In this document: one piece after another, positions 34,481 to 42,806 of the stretch
How the letters are laid out: the number at the start of each line of letters is the position of its first letter
Numbering within the stretch: position 1 is the stretch's first letter
From: Tenacibaculum sp.
GTDB lineage: Bacteria > Bacteroidota > Bacteroidia > Flavobacteriales > Flavobacteriaceae
DNA length: 64,000 nucleotides
Assembly: GCA_022448525.1 (NCBI GenBank)
Contig: JAKVCX010000001.1
Span: 236,734 to 300,733, forward strand
Direction of reading: 5' to 3'
The notes under the pieces: generated by a model
Told to the model about the DNA's origin: nothing
The model's input: the letters and a program-made list of their open reading frames with translations, nothing else
Databases searched by the model: none
Position numbers and translations under genes: made by a program

Positions 34481-35209
34481 CTATTCTAAATCACAATACC
34501 AAAAACTAGTGTCATACGATTTTACTTTTTCGGAAGTATCCGTATGACAGTTTTGATCATCGTCTTCGTTTAAAGTATAAGATTTTAAGATCTTCTCTCC
34601 TATTTTAAAATCAATTGGATTCTTAAAAATTGGACCATCATAAACAAATGTATGGAACTCTCCATTTTCTCCACAAACATCTACGTTATCAGGTAGGTCT
34701 TTAATAAAATCTTTATCAATAGTTCTACCTACAAATTCTTTTCCAAGTAATTTAGCATTTACACAAACTGTAATTGCCTTGAATCCTAAATCTAAAAATT
34801 CGTGAATTAATTCATTTGTATTTCTTTTCCAAAGTGGATATACTCCTTCTAAATTCACTTCGGCAAGTTTCTTATCACGATAACTTTTAAGATCTTCCAG
34901 AAAGATATCACCAAAAATAGAATAATGCATTCCTTTTGATTTAAATGAAGAAAGCTTTTCATGCATTTTTTGGCTATATAAATCCATTGTTACTTGTGCA
35001 GGAAAATACAATTTCTCAAGAGGTAAATCTAAACTTTGAACTTGCTTATCCAATAATTCTTCACGTAAACCATGCATTGAAATACGCGAATAATCTTCAT
35101 TAACATTCGTTAATAATGTTTCAATTGAATATTCTTTCTGTTCTAAAATTTTAAATAAGGCTAAAGAAGAATCTTTACCTGTACTCCAATTAAAAAAAGC
35201 TTTTTTCAT
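34481..35209 (-). CDS. Dph6-like ATP pyrophosphatase (diphthine-ammonia ligase family)
   Basis: 242 residues from the ATG at 35209; an in-frame start at 35236 lies inside the upstream terminator hairpin and is rejected. The N-terminus carries an adenylation P-loop, FFNWSTGKDSSLALFKI, with STGKDS replacing the usual SGGKDS. Further family features are SMHGLREELLD, the HYSIFGDIFLEDLKSYRD segment, GVYPLWKRNT and the C-terminal NVDVCGENGEFHTFVYDGP. Archaeal and eukaryotic relatives amidate diphthine on EF-2; bacteria lack diphthamide, so the bacterial substrate is unknown. The upstream rimO terminator suggests it has a separate transcript. Confidence 0.8.
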   Translation of the reverse strand: MKKAFFNWSTGKDSSLALFKILEQKEYSIETLLTNVNEDYSRISMHGLREELLDKQVQSLDLPLEKLYFPAQVTMDLYSQKMHEKLSSFKSKGMHYSIFGDIFLEDLKSYRDKKLAEVNLEGVYPLWKRNTNELIHEFLDLGFKAITVCVNAKLLGKEFVGRTIDKDFIKDLPDNVDVCGENGEFHTFVYDGPIFKNPIDFKIGEKILKSYTLNEDDDQNCHTDTSEKVKSYDTSFWYCDLE

Positions 35210-35216
35210 ATTGTAA

Positions 35217-35245
35217 AAATAAAAAGACCGCAACAAGTGCGGTCT
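35217..35245 (-). terminator. Terminator of rimO
   Basis: AGACCGCA (35225-35232), 5-base loop, TGCGGTCT (35238-35245), followed on the minus strand by TTTTATTTTT. It lies between the rimO stop and the Dph6-like start and supports the later start of the latter. Confidence 0.85.
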
Positions 35246-35270
35246 AAATATTATCTGTTTTTTTTAGAAA

Positions 35271-36623
35271 TTATTTTTTCTTTTGATTCAAAGGAACAGG
35301 TCTTTCTTGTTTTACTGTTGGAACTCCATGTAAATCAAAATCTCCTGCATCAAAAATTTCAATATCTATGAATTCTCCTAATTTGATATAATGTTCTCTT
35401 GCATCAACAATCACGTCATTATCTACATCTGGAGAATCAAACTCAGTTCTTCCGTAGTAATATTCACCATCTTTTCTATCAAATAAACAACGGAACGTTT
35501 TACCGATTTTCTCCTGATTCAATTCCCAAGAAATTTGGCTTTGTACCTCCATAATTTCATTTACACGACGGAATTTAACATCCGCTGGAACATCATCTTC
35601 TAAAACAAAAGCTCCAGTATTTTCTTCATGTGAATATTCAAAAGCACCTAATCGCTCAAAACGCATTTCCTCAACCCAATCTTTCAACTCTTGAAATTGC
35701 TCTTCTGTTTCTCCAGGATATCCTACAATTAAAGTTGTACGGATTGCCATATTTGGAACGTACTCTCTAAACTTCTTAATTAAATTCGTGGTTTTCTCAT
35801 GAGTTGTACCACGTTTCATAGATTTTAATATCTCTGTATTGATATGTTGCAAAGGAATATCAAGATAATTACAAACTTTAGGTTCGTCTCTCATTACATC
35901 TAATACATCCATTGGAAATCCAGTTGGAAAAGCATAATGCAAACGAATCCATTCAATTCCTTCTACTTTCACTAACTCCTTTAATAAATCAGCAAGCGCT
36001 CTTTTCTTGTAGATATCTAATCCGTAATATGTTAAATCTTGAGCGATTAACATTATTTCCTTAATTCCAGACTCCGCCAATTTTGTTGCTTCAATAACCA
36101 ACTCTTCTATTGGAGTTGACTTGTGTTTTCCTCTCATTAAAGGAATCGCACAGAAGGAACAAGGACGATCACAACCTTCAGCAATTTTTAAATAAGCGTA
36201 ATGCTGAGGCGTTGTTGTTAATCTTTCACCAATTAATTCATGCTTGTAATCCGCCTCTAATACCTTAAGTAAATTAGGTAAATCATGGGTCCCAAAGTAT
36301 TGATCTACATTAGTGATTTCACTTTCTAAATCTGGCTTGTAACGTTCACTTAAACATCCTGTTACAAAAACTTTATCAACTTCACCTGCTTCTTTACGTT
36401 GTGCATAATGTAAAATAGTGTCAACACTTTCTTCTTTAGCTTTTCCAATAAAACCACAAGTATTAATTACCACAATATTTCCATCATCCTCTGGATCTTC
36501 GTGAACAACATTTTTGCCATTGGCTTTTAATTGTCCCATTAAAACTTCACTATCGTAAACGTTTTTTGAACATCCAAGAGTTACAACATTTATCTTATTT
36601 TGCTTTGTAGATTTAGTACGCAT
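35271..36623 (-). CDS. rimO: Ribosomal protein S12 methylthiotransferase RimO
   Basis: 450 residues. The N-terminal MTTase domain (VTLGCSKNVYDSEVLMGQL, NTCGFIGKAKEESVD, TGCLSERY) supplies three cysteines for one iron-sulfur cluster. The radical SAM domain has CDRPCSFCAIPLMRGKHKS (CxxxCxxC near 150) for the second. A TRAM domain closes the protein. It adds a methylthio group to Asp of ribosomal protein S12. YDSE and the CxxxCxxC spacing favour RimO over MiaB. It is well separated from the upstream amidase. Confidence 0.95.
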   Translation of the reverse strand: MRTKSTKQNKINVVTLGCSKNVYDSEVLMGQLKANGKNVVHEDPEDDGNIVVINTCGFIGKAKEESVDTILHYAQRKEAGEVDKVFVTGCLSERYKPDLESEITNVDQYFGTHDLPNLLKVLEADYKHELIGERLTTTPQHYAYLKIAEGCDRPCSFCAIPLMRGKHKSTPIEELVIEATKLAESGIKEIMLIAQDLTYYGLDIYKKRALADLLKELVKVEGIEWIRLHYAFPTGFPMDVLDVMRDEPKVCNYLDIPLQHINTEILKSMKRGTTHEKTTNLIKKFREYVPNMAIRTTLIVGYPGETEEQFQELKDWVEEMRFERLGAFEYSHEENTGAFVLEDDVPADVKFRRVNEIMEVQSQISWELNQEKIGKTFRCLFDRKDGEYYYGRTEFDSPDVDNDVIVDAREHYIKLGEFIDIEIFDAGDFDLHGVPTVKQERPVPLNQKKK

Positions 36624-36669
36624 CTATCTGAATTTAAGGAGTGCAAAATTATGATTTATTTACCATAAA

Positions 36670-38295
36670 TTACTCATAGCCTTTAGGTAATTTTCTAATA
36701 TGTGTTAATTTTTCAAAGAATAACCCTAATGATAATAAATCAAACTCTGATTTCGGTTTACCAATGAAAGTCAAGCTAATAGGTTCTCCAGTTTCTTTAT
36801 ATCCCATAGGAATTGTAAGATTTGGACACTCTGCAACCGCTGAATAAGCAGAATGATAATTATTTATTGAAAGAATAACATCTAAATTCTCTTCTTCAAA
36901 AGCCTTAAAATAAGCTTCACCTTCTTTCTTAAGTCTTTCCTTTATCATATTAAAATCTTCAACTGAAGTACTATCATTAACAATCCCTTCAAATAATTGC
37001 TGACCATATGGTGCTCTTCTCAAAGAATCATTCTGATTGTGTTTTATAATATCTGCAACTGATGAAACTCCAGTATTCTTGTCTTTTAAATAACTTGGCA
37101 AATCATGCTTCATATCGATATTAAGTAAGGTTAAGAAACCTGACAAACTTGTTTGTTCCGGTGCAATTTCAATCACATTCCCTAAATCCTTAAGCATATG
37201 AACAGTCTTATTATAAATGGAATCTGCCAAAAGCGACTTTAATACGCCAATTCTCTTATCTCTAAAATTAGTTGCAATTAACTCTTCTACCGATTTAATA
37301 GCTTTTGACTTTGGATCGCTTTCATCCACACCTAACAATGCTTTGAACAAAATATAGTTATCCATAACATTCTTTGTCATTGGGCCGGGTGTATCTAAAG
37401 TACTTGAAATTGGCACTATTCCGCTTCTACTTAATAAACCAATTGTTGGTTTTAATCCAACTACTGAATTTTGACTTGAAGGTGATGTAATTGAACCCGC
37501 CGTTTCAGTTCCAATAGTTGCAACTGCGTAATTTGCGGCTGTTGCAACACCACTACCCGCACTTGAACCACCAGTTTCAAATTCTTTTCTTCCATAAGGG
37601 TTTAAAGTTTGTCCTCCAATTGCACTATATCCTAAAGGACAACCAGAACAAAAGTAGTACGCCCATTCACTTAAGTTGACCTTTCCTAAAATCAAAGCTC
37701 CATTTTCCTTAAGTCTATTTACAATAAAAGCATCATTTGGATTATTCGATTTCAAAACTTCTGCTCCCGCAGTTGTATTCATTCCAGAAGTATTAATATT
37801 ATCTTTTAATAAAATTGGCATTCCAAATACAGATTGATTATTAATATCAGTTGTTTGAGTCAATTTATCTTTGGCTCTCGCCTCATTTACAACATTTGGA
37901 TTTAAGCTTATGATAGCATTTAAATACTTCGTTGAATCACTTTCAAACTTTCTAATTCTATATAAAAAGAACAAAGTCAGTTTTTCATAATTCAATTTTC
38001 CATCTTTTATAGATTGTTGAATCATTGGAATTGATTTCTCTAAAATTAAAGGCTTTATTTTTGAATAATCACTTTCCGAAAACTTTGATAAATCCTTTTT
38101 AAATGGTTTGAAAACTTCATTCATATCTAAATACTTTGACTGAATCAATTTATACTTCATTCTTGGATTTTGATGAGCTTGCTGCGTTTTTAACTCAGCT
38201 GTTTCATCATAAGTTTTAAAATAATTTTTCTCTTTTACTTCTTTATTACAACCTAAAAATATTATAGCAAGAAGTAGAATTATAACTTTATTCAC
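36670..38295 (-). CDS. Amidase-signature family lipoprotein
   Basis: 541 residues. An N-terminal lipobox (IIFLGCNKE, Cys near 16) predicts a lipid-anchored envelope protein. The amidase-signature fold is complete: catalytic Lys in MPILLKDNINT (near 173), GGSSAGSGVATA with the cis-Ser (near 247), and the nucleophile region ETAGSITSPSSQNSVVGLKPT. A C-terminal helix region (NLTIPMGYKETGEPISLTF) is typical. It hydrolyses an amide bond; the substrate is unknown. The lipoprotein form makes a GatA role impossible. It lies between ftsY and rimO with its own intergenic spacing. Confidence 0.9.
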   Translation of the reverse strand: MNKVIILLLAIIFLGCNKEVKEKNYFKTYDETAELKTQQAHQNPRMKYKLIQSKYLDMNEVFKPFKKDLSKFSESDYSKIKPLILEKSIPMIQQSIKDGKLNYEKLTLFFLYRIRKFESDSTKYLNAIISLNPNVVNEARAKDKLTQTTDINNQSVFGMPILLKDNINTSGMNTTAGAEVLKSNNPNDAFIVNRLKENGALILGKVNLSEWAYYFCSGCPLGYSAIGGQTLNPYGRKEFETGGSSAGSGVATAANYAVATIGTETAGSITSPSSQNSVVGLKPTIGLLSRSGIVPISSTLDTPGPMTKNVMDNYILFKALLGVDESDPKSKAIKSVEELIATNFRDKRIGVLKSLLADSIYNKTVHMLKDLGNVIEIAPEQTSLSGFLTLLNIDMKHDLPSYLKDKNTGVSSVADIIKHNQNDSLRRAPYGQQLFEGIVNDSTSVEDFNMIKERLKKEGEAYFKAFEEENLDVILSINNYHSAYSAVAECPNLTIPMGYKETGEPISLTFIGKPKSEFDLLSLGLFFEKLTHIRKLPKGYE

Positions 38296-38333
38296 GATAT
38301 GTAGTTTTATTAGATTCCTTGATTATCAAAGAT

Positions 38334-38366
38334 AAAAATAAAAAAAGCTCCTTTTAAAGGAGCTTT
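38334..38366 (-). terminator. Terminator of ftsY
   Basis: AAAGCTCCTTT (38344-38354) pairs with AAAGGAGCTTT (38356-38366); the minus strand then reads a T run. It lies 25 bp past the ftsY stop. Confidence 0.8.
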
Positions 38367-38390
38367 TGTTTTATTAAATCTAGTTTTCTT

Positions 38391-39344
38391 TTATTTGAAG
38401 AAACTATCTATGAATTCATATTTGTTAAAAACCTGCAGGTCATCAATTCCTTCTCCAACTCCAATATATTTTACTGGAATTTGAAATTGATCAGAAATAC
38501 CAATAACAACCCCACCTTTTGCAGTTCCATCTAATTTCGTTACCGCTAAAGAAGTAACTTCAGTCGCTTTTGTAAACTGTTTTGCCTGCTCAAAAGCATT
38601 CTGACCAGTAGAACCATCTAAAACTAATAATACATCGTGCGGAGCATCTCCTACAACTTTTTGCATTACCCTTTTAATTTTGGAAAGCTCGTTCATTAAA
38701 TTTACCTTATTATGTAAACGTCCGGCTGTATCAATGATAATGACATCTGCATTTTGGTTCACACCAGATTGTAAAGTATCAAATGCAACCGATGCTGGAT
38801 CTGACCCCATTTCTTGACGAACAATCGGTACATCTACTCTATCAGCCCAAACTTGAAGTTGATCAATTGCTGCAGCTCTAAATGTATCAGCAGCTCCTAA
38901 AACTACTTTCAATCCTTTCTTTTTGAATTGAGATGCCAATTTTCCGATTGTTGTAGTTTTTCCAACTCCATTTACACCAACAACCATCAAAACATATGGT
39001 TTTTTATTCTCTGGAATTGTAAACTCAGTTTCGTTACCAACATTTGTTTCTGATAATAAACCCGCAATTTCTTCACGAAGAATTTGATTCAATTCTTCCG
39101 TTCCTAAGTATTTGTCGCGTGCTACACGCTCTTCAATTCTATCAATAATTTTTAAGGTCGTATCTACCCCAACGTCAGAAGACACTAAAACCTCTTCCAA
39201 ATTATCTAAAACATCATCATCAACTTTAGATTTTCCTGCAACTGCTTTAGATAGTTTTGAGAAAAAACTTTCTTTAGACTTTTCTAATCCTTTATCTAAT
39301 GTCTCTTTTTTCTCTTTGGAAAATATTTTTTTAAAAAAACTCAT
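38391..39344 (-). CDS. ftsY: Signal recognition particle receptor FtsY
   Basis: 317 residues from the ATG at 39344; a TTG three codons earlier is rejected because MSFFKKIF is the normal N-terminus. SRP54-type N domain (about 25-95, KSKVDDDVLDNLEEVLVSSD), then the G domain: GVNGVGKTTTIGKLA (near 125), DTFRAAAIDQLQVWADR, DTAGRLHNKVNLM, TKLDGTAKGGVV. It is the inner-membrane receptor that, with Ffh/4.5S RNA, targets nascent membrane proteins. The upstream region is separated from the ribosomal operon by a terminator and contains a TGACA/TGTCA inverted repeat. Confidence 0.97.
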   Translation of the reverse strand: MSFFKKIFSKEKKETLDKGLEKSKESFFSKLSKAVAGKSKVDDDVLDNLEEVLVSSDVGVDTTLKIIDRIEERVARDKYLGTEELNQILREEIAGLLSETNVGNETEFTIPENKKPYVLMVVGVNGVGKTTTIGKLASQFKKKGLKVVLGAADTFRAAAIDQLQVWADRVDVPIVRQEMGSDPASVAFDTLQSGVNQNADVIIIDTAGRLHNKVNLMNELSKIKRVMQKVVGDAPHDVLLVLDGSTGQNAFEQAKQFTKATEVTSLAVTKLDGTAKGGVVIGISDQFQIPVKYIGVGEGIDDLQVFNKYEFIDSFFK

Positions 39345-39384
39345 AATCAGCAATTAATATCTGGTTAGTTAGGTGTTAAAAATC

Positions 39385-39416
39385 GTACCAACTCGGCGCT
39401 GACAGTCAAAATGTCA
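39385..39416 (-). promoter_or_regulatory. Inverted repeat and TTGGTAC element upstream of ftsY
   Basis: TGACA (39400-39404) and TGTCA (39412-39416) form an inverted repeat around 7 bp. Eight bases downstream on the minus strand is TTGGTAC (39391-39385), about 40 bp before the ATG. No TAnnTTTG box is present in this leader. The arrangement differs from the housekeeping promoters in this window and resembles an operator plus an alternative-sigma element; a sigma-54 site is not convincing, since the -12 GC is missing. Confidence 0.4.
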
Positions 39417-39471
39417 TTAAAAGACAAGATGTACAACTTTTAACGCTCAAAATTACAGTATTTTGACGTAT

Positions 39472-39505
39472 AAAAAAAGCTACTTTCACGAATGAAAGTA
39501 GCTTT
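39472..39505 (-). terminator. Terminator of the rpmB-rpmG-DUF4295 operon
   Basis: AAAGCTACTTTC (39476-39487), 6-base loop, GAAAGTAGCTTT (39494-39505): a 12-bp perfect stem with a T run on the minus strand, directly after the DUF4295 stop. Confidence 0.85.
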
Positions 39506-39526
39506 TCTTTAAACTGTATACAAGAA

Positions 39527-39679
39527 TTACTTTTTAGCTAAAAAGTCGTTTACTTGTGTAGGATCCATAATAGCTTCAACAAAAGTGTAAGCACCAGACT
39601 TTGGAGACTTTACCATTTTGATAGCTTTAGTTAATCTTTTAGAACCTGTTTGTAACGTTGCTACTGATTTCTTTGCCAT
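39527..39679 (-). CDS. DUF4295 family small protein
   Basis: 50 residues on the minus strand, too short for many gene callers: starts MAKKSVATLQTGSKRLTKAI and ends PTQVNDFLAKK, with GAYTFVEAIMDP in between. It is very basic at the front. It is a Bacteroidota-specific family nearly always found right after rpmG, which strongly suggests a ribosome-associated role; that is inference from context. It follows rpmG by 10 bp and is ended by a strong terminator, so it is part of the rpmB-rpmG operon. Confidence 0.85.
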   Translation of the reverse strand: MAKKSVATLQTGSKRLTKAIKMVKSPKSGAYTFVEAIMDPTQVNDFLAKK

Positions 39680-39689
39680 GACCTACTTA

Positions 39690-39872
39690 TTATTTAATTT
39701 CTTTATGAACTGTCATCTTCTTCAAGATTGGATTAAATTTCTTTAATTCCATTCTATCTGGAGTATTCTTTTTATTCTTAGTTGTAATGTAACGAGAAGT
39801 TCCTGGTTGACCAGATGCTTTATGCTCAGTACACTCTAAAATAACCTGAACTCTATTTCCTTTTTTTGCCAT
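39690..39872 (-). CDS. rpmG: 50S ribosomal protein L33
   Basis: 60 residues: [31 protein letters not shown] and [17 protein letters not shown] are the L33 hallmarks. Only a single cysteine is present, so this is the zinc-free form without the CxxC ribbons. It follows rpmB by 26 bp and precedes DUF4295 in one operon. Confidence 0.95.
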   Translation of the reverse strand: MAKKGNRVQVILECTEHKASGQPGTSRYITTKNKKNTPDRMELKKFNPILKKMTVHKEIK

Positions 39873-39898
39873 CTCTGTATAACTTTATCTAGTAGTAA

Positions 39899-40138
39899 TT
39901 ACTTTGTTAAGAAACCTTTTTCTCTTGCTTCTTTGATTACAGCAGTAATTCCTTTCTTGTTAATATTTTTTAATGCAGAAGCAGATACTTTTAATGTAAT
40001 CCAATTATCCTCTTCTGGAATATAAAAACGCTTTGTCATTAAATTAGCGTTGAATTTTCTTTTTGTTCTATTTAAAGCGTGAGATACATTGTTACCTACC
40101 ATCGCTTTTTTTCCTGTTAATTCACAAACTCTAGACAT
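39899..40138 (-). CDS. rpmB: 50S ribosomal protein L28
   Basis: 79 residues: [40 protein letters not shown] and [15 protein letters not shown] are diagnostic of L28. It lacks the zinc-binding cysteine pairs of some bacteria. It is the first gene of the operon; a full promoter match precedes it by about 40 bp. Confidence 0.96.
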   Translation of the reverse strand: MSRVCELTGKKAMVGNNVSHALNRTKRKFNANLMTKRFYIPEEDNWITLKVSASALKNINKKGITAVIKEAREKGFLTK

Positions 40139-40176
40139 CTTCTTGACAGTTTTTGGTGTTATTTCTAAACGAGGTG

Positions 40177-40208
40177 CAAATATACGTATTTTTAAGTAAA
40201 TAAAACAA
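40177..40208 (-). promoter_or_regulatory. Promoter of rpmB-rpmG-DUF4295
   Basis: On the minus strand TTG (40208-40206), 21 bp, then TATATTTG (40184-40177): a near-ideal Bacteroidota housekeeping promoter. The leader to the rpmB ATG is about 30-35 nt. It lies immediately after the cinA stop. Confidence 0.72.
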
Positions 40209-40220
40209 AATATATTTACG

Positions 40221-41468
40221 TTAATTTTTCATATTCTTTCTCAAAATCAATTCTAAAGCTTTATTAACGGTTTTATTAATGACTTTTTCTCTTGGTTTAC
40301 CAAAGTTATACTCGTGAACTTCTGCTCCATTTTCATCTGCAATACCAATATATACCAACCCAACATCTTTATCATTATGATCGGTCGTTGGTCCGGCGTT
40401 ACCCGTTATTGATATTGCTAAATCAGTATTAACTTTTTTTCTTGCATTAATTACCATTAGCTCAGCAACTTCTTTACTAACAACAGTATTTTCTTCTATT
40501 AAAGACATCGGCACATCTAATAATTGCTCTTTTAATTCAGAAGTATACACTACAAAGCCTCCTTTAAAATATGCTGAAGAACCAGGAACTGAAACTAAAG
40601 TTGAAGCTATTTTACCTCCAGTCATACTTTCTGCCGTGCATATTGTTAATTCTTTTGACTTTAAAAATTTTCCAACTTGACTCTCTATCGCACCTTCATC
40701 TTCATATCCTACAAAAATATCATCTACTAAACCTGTTAGTTCTTTAACTTTATCTGATAAAGCTTCTTGTAATTTTTCAAAATCATCTCCTTTCGCGCTT
40801 AATCTTAGTCGTACTTTTCCGAAAGAAGGCAAATAAGCTAATTTTATATTCTTAGGTAAAGTATTTTCAAAATCTTCAATTCTACTTGCTATAACACTTT
40901 CTCCTTGTCCGTAGGTTAGTATTGTTTTGTGTAGAATATAAGGTAAATCAAACTCCTCTTGTAATTTTGGTAATACTTCATAAGTCATTAACCCTCTCAT
41001 TTCGTAAGGTACACCTGGAAGAGAAACAAAAACTGTATTATTCTCATTGAACCACATTCCAGGAGCCGTTCCTAAACGATTCATTAATAATGTAGCTTTC
41101 GAAGGTAATTCTGCCTGATACTTTTGAACTTCGTTAAACGGGTGATTAAACTTTTTAAATAGAAACTTAATATTATCAATAACTTGAGGATAAGTTACGA
41201 CCTTTTCATCATTAAAGTATTCAGCTATTGTTTTCTTAGTAATATCATCCTTCGTCGGACCTAATCCTCCTGTAATTATTACGACATCAACTCTGTTCTC
41301 AGCTTCCTTTAATGCGTTTAATATGTGTTGTCTTTCATCTTGGATTGATGTAATTTGATACACCGATACACCAATTTTATTTAATTCCTTACCTATCCAT
41401 TGTGAATTCGTGTCTACAATTTGACCAATTAGAATTTCATCCCCAATGGTTATAATTTCTGCGTTCAT
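40221..41468 (-). CDS. cinA: CinA-like protein (NMN deamidase-related)
   Basis: 415 residues with two domains. Residues 1-170 are a MoaB/Mog-type molybdopterin-binding fold ([52 protein letters not shown]). Residues 255-412 are the PncC-type nicotinamide-nucleotide deamidase domain ([45 protein letters not shown]). It probably recycles NMN or repairs pyridine nucleotides; the competence link of the name is historical. It is the last gene of a reverse-strand run that begins with menB, though with a 77-bp gap upstream. Confidence 0.93.
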   Translation of the reverse strand: MNAEIITIGDEILIGQIVDTNSQWIGKELNKIGVSVYQITSIQDERQHILNALKEAENRVDVVIITGGLGPTKDDITKKTIAEYFNDEKVVTYPQVIDNIKFLFKKFNHPFNEVQKYQAELPSKATLLMNRLGTAPGMWFNENNTVFVSLPGVPYEMRGLMTYEVLPKLQEEFDLPYILHKTILTYGQGESVIASRIEDFENTLPKNIKLAYLPSFGKVRLRLSAKGDDFEKLQEALSDKVKELTGLVDDIFVGYEDEGAIESQVGKFLKSKELTICTAESMTGGKIASTLVSVPGSSAYFKGGFVVYTSELKEQLLDVPMSLIEENTVVSKEVAELMVINARKKVNTDLAISITGNAGPTTDHNDKDVGLVYIGIADENGAEVHEYNFGKPREKVINKTVNKALELILRKNMKN

Positions 41469-41545
41469 AAACTTACTACTCCTTGTTTCCTATTTGATTA
41501 ATTGTACTTTCGATTGAAGTTTTCTCATTTGCTATTTCGATAAAA

Positions 41546-41830
41546 CTATCTATTTTTTTTCAATCTACCTTCTATTATTTTATATGAAATACCTGTAACA
41601 AAAATTGCTAATGGAATAGTAAAACAACTTATAATAGTCGGGTTAGAATAAGGTAATTTTAAGCCAACATTTAGAAACATCATCATAAAAACTGTAGCCG
41701 CATAATATGTTACTAAAAAAATAGCTATTCCAATAATCAAGTACAGAATTGGGTTTCTCTTATACTTCTGCGAAAGTTTCAGAAATTGATAGCCTGTAAA
41801 TATTACTCCTAATACAATTATTAAATCCAT
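41546..41830 (-). CDS. Small membrane protein, unrecognised
   Basis: 94 residues, three hydrophobic helices (1-16, 29-54, 60-82) separated by a basic loop (KLSQKYKRNPILY). It resembles the next gene upstream in layout (Tyr/Asn/Arg-rich first loop, then YLIIGIAIFLV) and may be a diverged paralog. It starts 6 bp after that gene's stop. No function is known. Confidence 0.6.
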   Translation of the reverse strand: MDLIIVLGVIFTGYQFLKLSQKYKRNPILYLIIGIAIFLVTYYAATVFMMMFLNVGLKLPYSNPTIISCFTIPLAIFVTGISYKIIEGRLKKNR

Positions 41831-41836
41831 TTTTTC

Positions 41837-42163
41837 TTATTCTTTTCCTATTTCATCTATAGCTTTATTAGCATCAACGTTCACTTTTTTCAACCATTTT
41901 TTCTCCAACCAAAAGTGAATCAGAATTACTACTAATACACCAATTAAAAAAGATAATAATCGATGTGTAGACCTACCAATATTATTTGAAATTATTTCGA
42001 GAAACACATAGGACAATGCGTTCAGGAAAACAACTACAATATAACTCCCTAAACCCAACAACATATATCCTACTCTACTTCTGTTATACTTATTAGCTAA
42101 ATTATAATAAGACCATGCTATGGTAATAAGTATAATAACTAATAAAACAGAAGTTAGATTCAT
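41837..42163 (-). CDS. Small membrane protein, unrecognised
   Basis: 108 residues with three likely helices (2-18, 32-58, 70-90) and a short basic C-terminal tail (EKKWLKKVNVDANKAIDEIG). The first loop NLANKYNRSRVGYMLLGLGS matches the layout of the downstream small membrane gene. Its ATG overlaps the FAH-family stop by 4 bp (ATGA), so it is translationally coupled to that gene. No function is known. Confidence 0.6.
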   Translation of the reverse strand: MNLTSVLLVIILITIAWSYYNLANKYNRSRVGYMLLGLGSYIVVVFLNALSYVFLEIISNNIGRSTHRLLSFLIGVLVVILIHFWLEKKWLKKVNVDANKAIDEIGKE

Positions 42164-42768
42164 TTTACTTTGATTTCAAATGCTTTTTTACCTTCAATAA
42201 CTCCAGTTAGCACATCATTTTCTACAACTTTTCCAACACCTGCAGGTGTACCTGTAAAAATGATATCTCCTTTTTTTAACGTGAAAAACTGAGAAACATA
42301 ACTTACCAGTTCATCCACTTTCCAAAGCATAGCTTTTGTGTTACCATCTTGAACTACTTCTCCATTTTTATGCAATTGAAAAGACAAATTTTCTAAATCA
42401 AATTCCTCTTTAGGATAAAACTCTCCGATAATGGCACTACCGTCAAAAGCCTTCGCTTTTTCCCATGGCAATCCTTTAGCTTTACATTCAGCTTGAACAT
42501 CACGAGCAGTAAAATCAATTCCTAATCCAACCGTATCGTAATATTTATGAGCAAATTTGGTTGAAATATGCTTTCCTACTTTATTTATTTTCACCAAAAC
42601 CTCCACTTCATAGTGAACATCATTAGAAAATGGTGGTATAAAAAATGGATTTCTTTTTGGTAAGATTGCAGAATCAGGTTTCATGAAAACTACTGGATTA
42701 TCAGGTCTTTCATTTGCTAATTCTTCTATATGTTTTGCGTAATTACGCCCAATACAAATTATTTTCAT
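42160..42768 (-). CDS. Fumarylacetoacetate hydrolase family protein
   Basis: 202 residues, a compact FAH C-terminal-type fold: MKIICIGRNYAKHIEEL, PVVFMKPDSAILP, VHYEVEVLVKIN (metal-binding Glu pair), TARDVQAECKAKGLPWEKAK and FTGTPAGVGKV. Metal-dependent C-C or decarboxylation chemistry on oxo acids is expected, as in oxaloacetate decarboxylases or acylpyruvases of the FAHD1 group; I cannot choose. It starts 38 bp after purU and overlaps the next gene. Confidence 0.88.
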   Translation of the reverse strand: MKIICIGRNYAKHIEELANERPDNPVVFMKPDSAILPKRNPFFIPPFSNDVHYEVEVLVKINKVGKHISTKFAHKYYDTVGLGIDFTARDVQAECKAKGLPWEKAKAFDGSAIIGEFYPKEEFDLENLSFQLHKNGEVVQDGNTKAMLWKVDELVSYVSQFFTLKKGDIIFTGTPAGVGKVVENDVLTGVIEGKKAFEIKVK

Positions 42769-42806
42769 GTTGCTTATGTCTTTGAAAAATTCAAATTCAT
42801 TACTTT

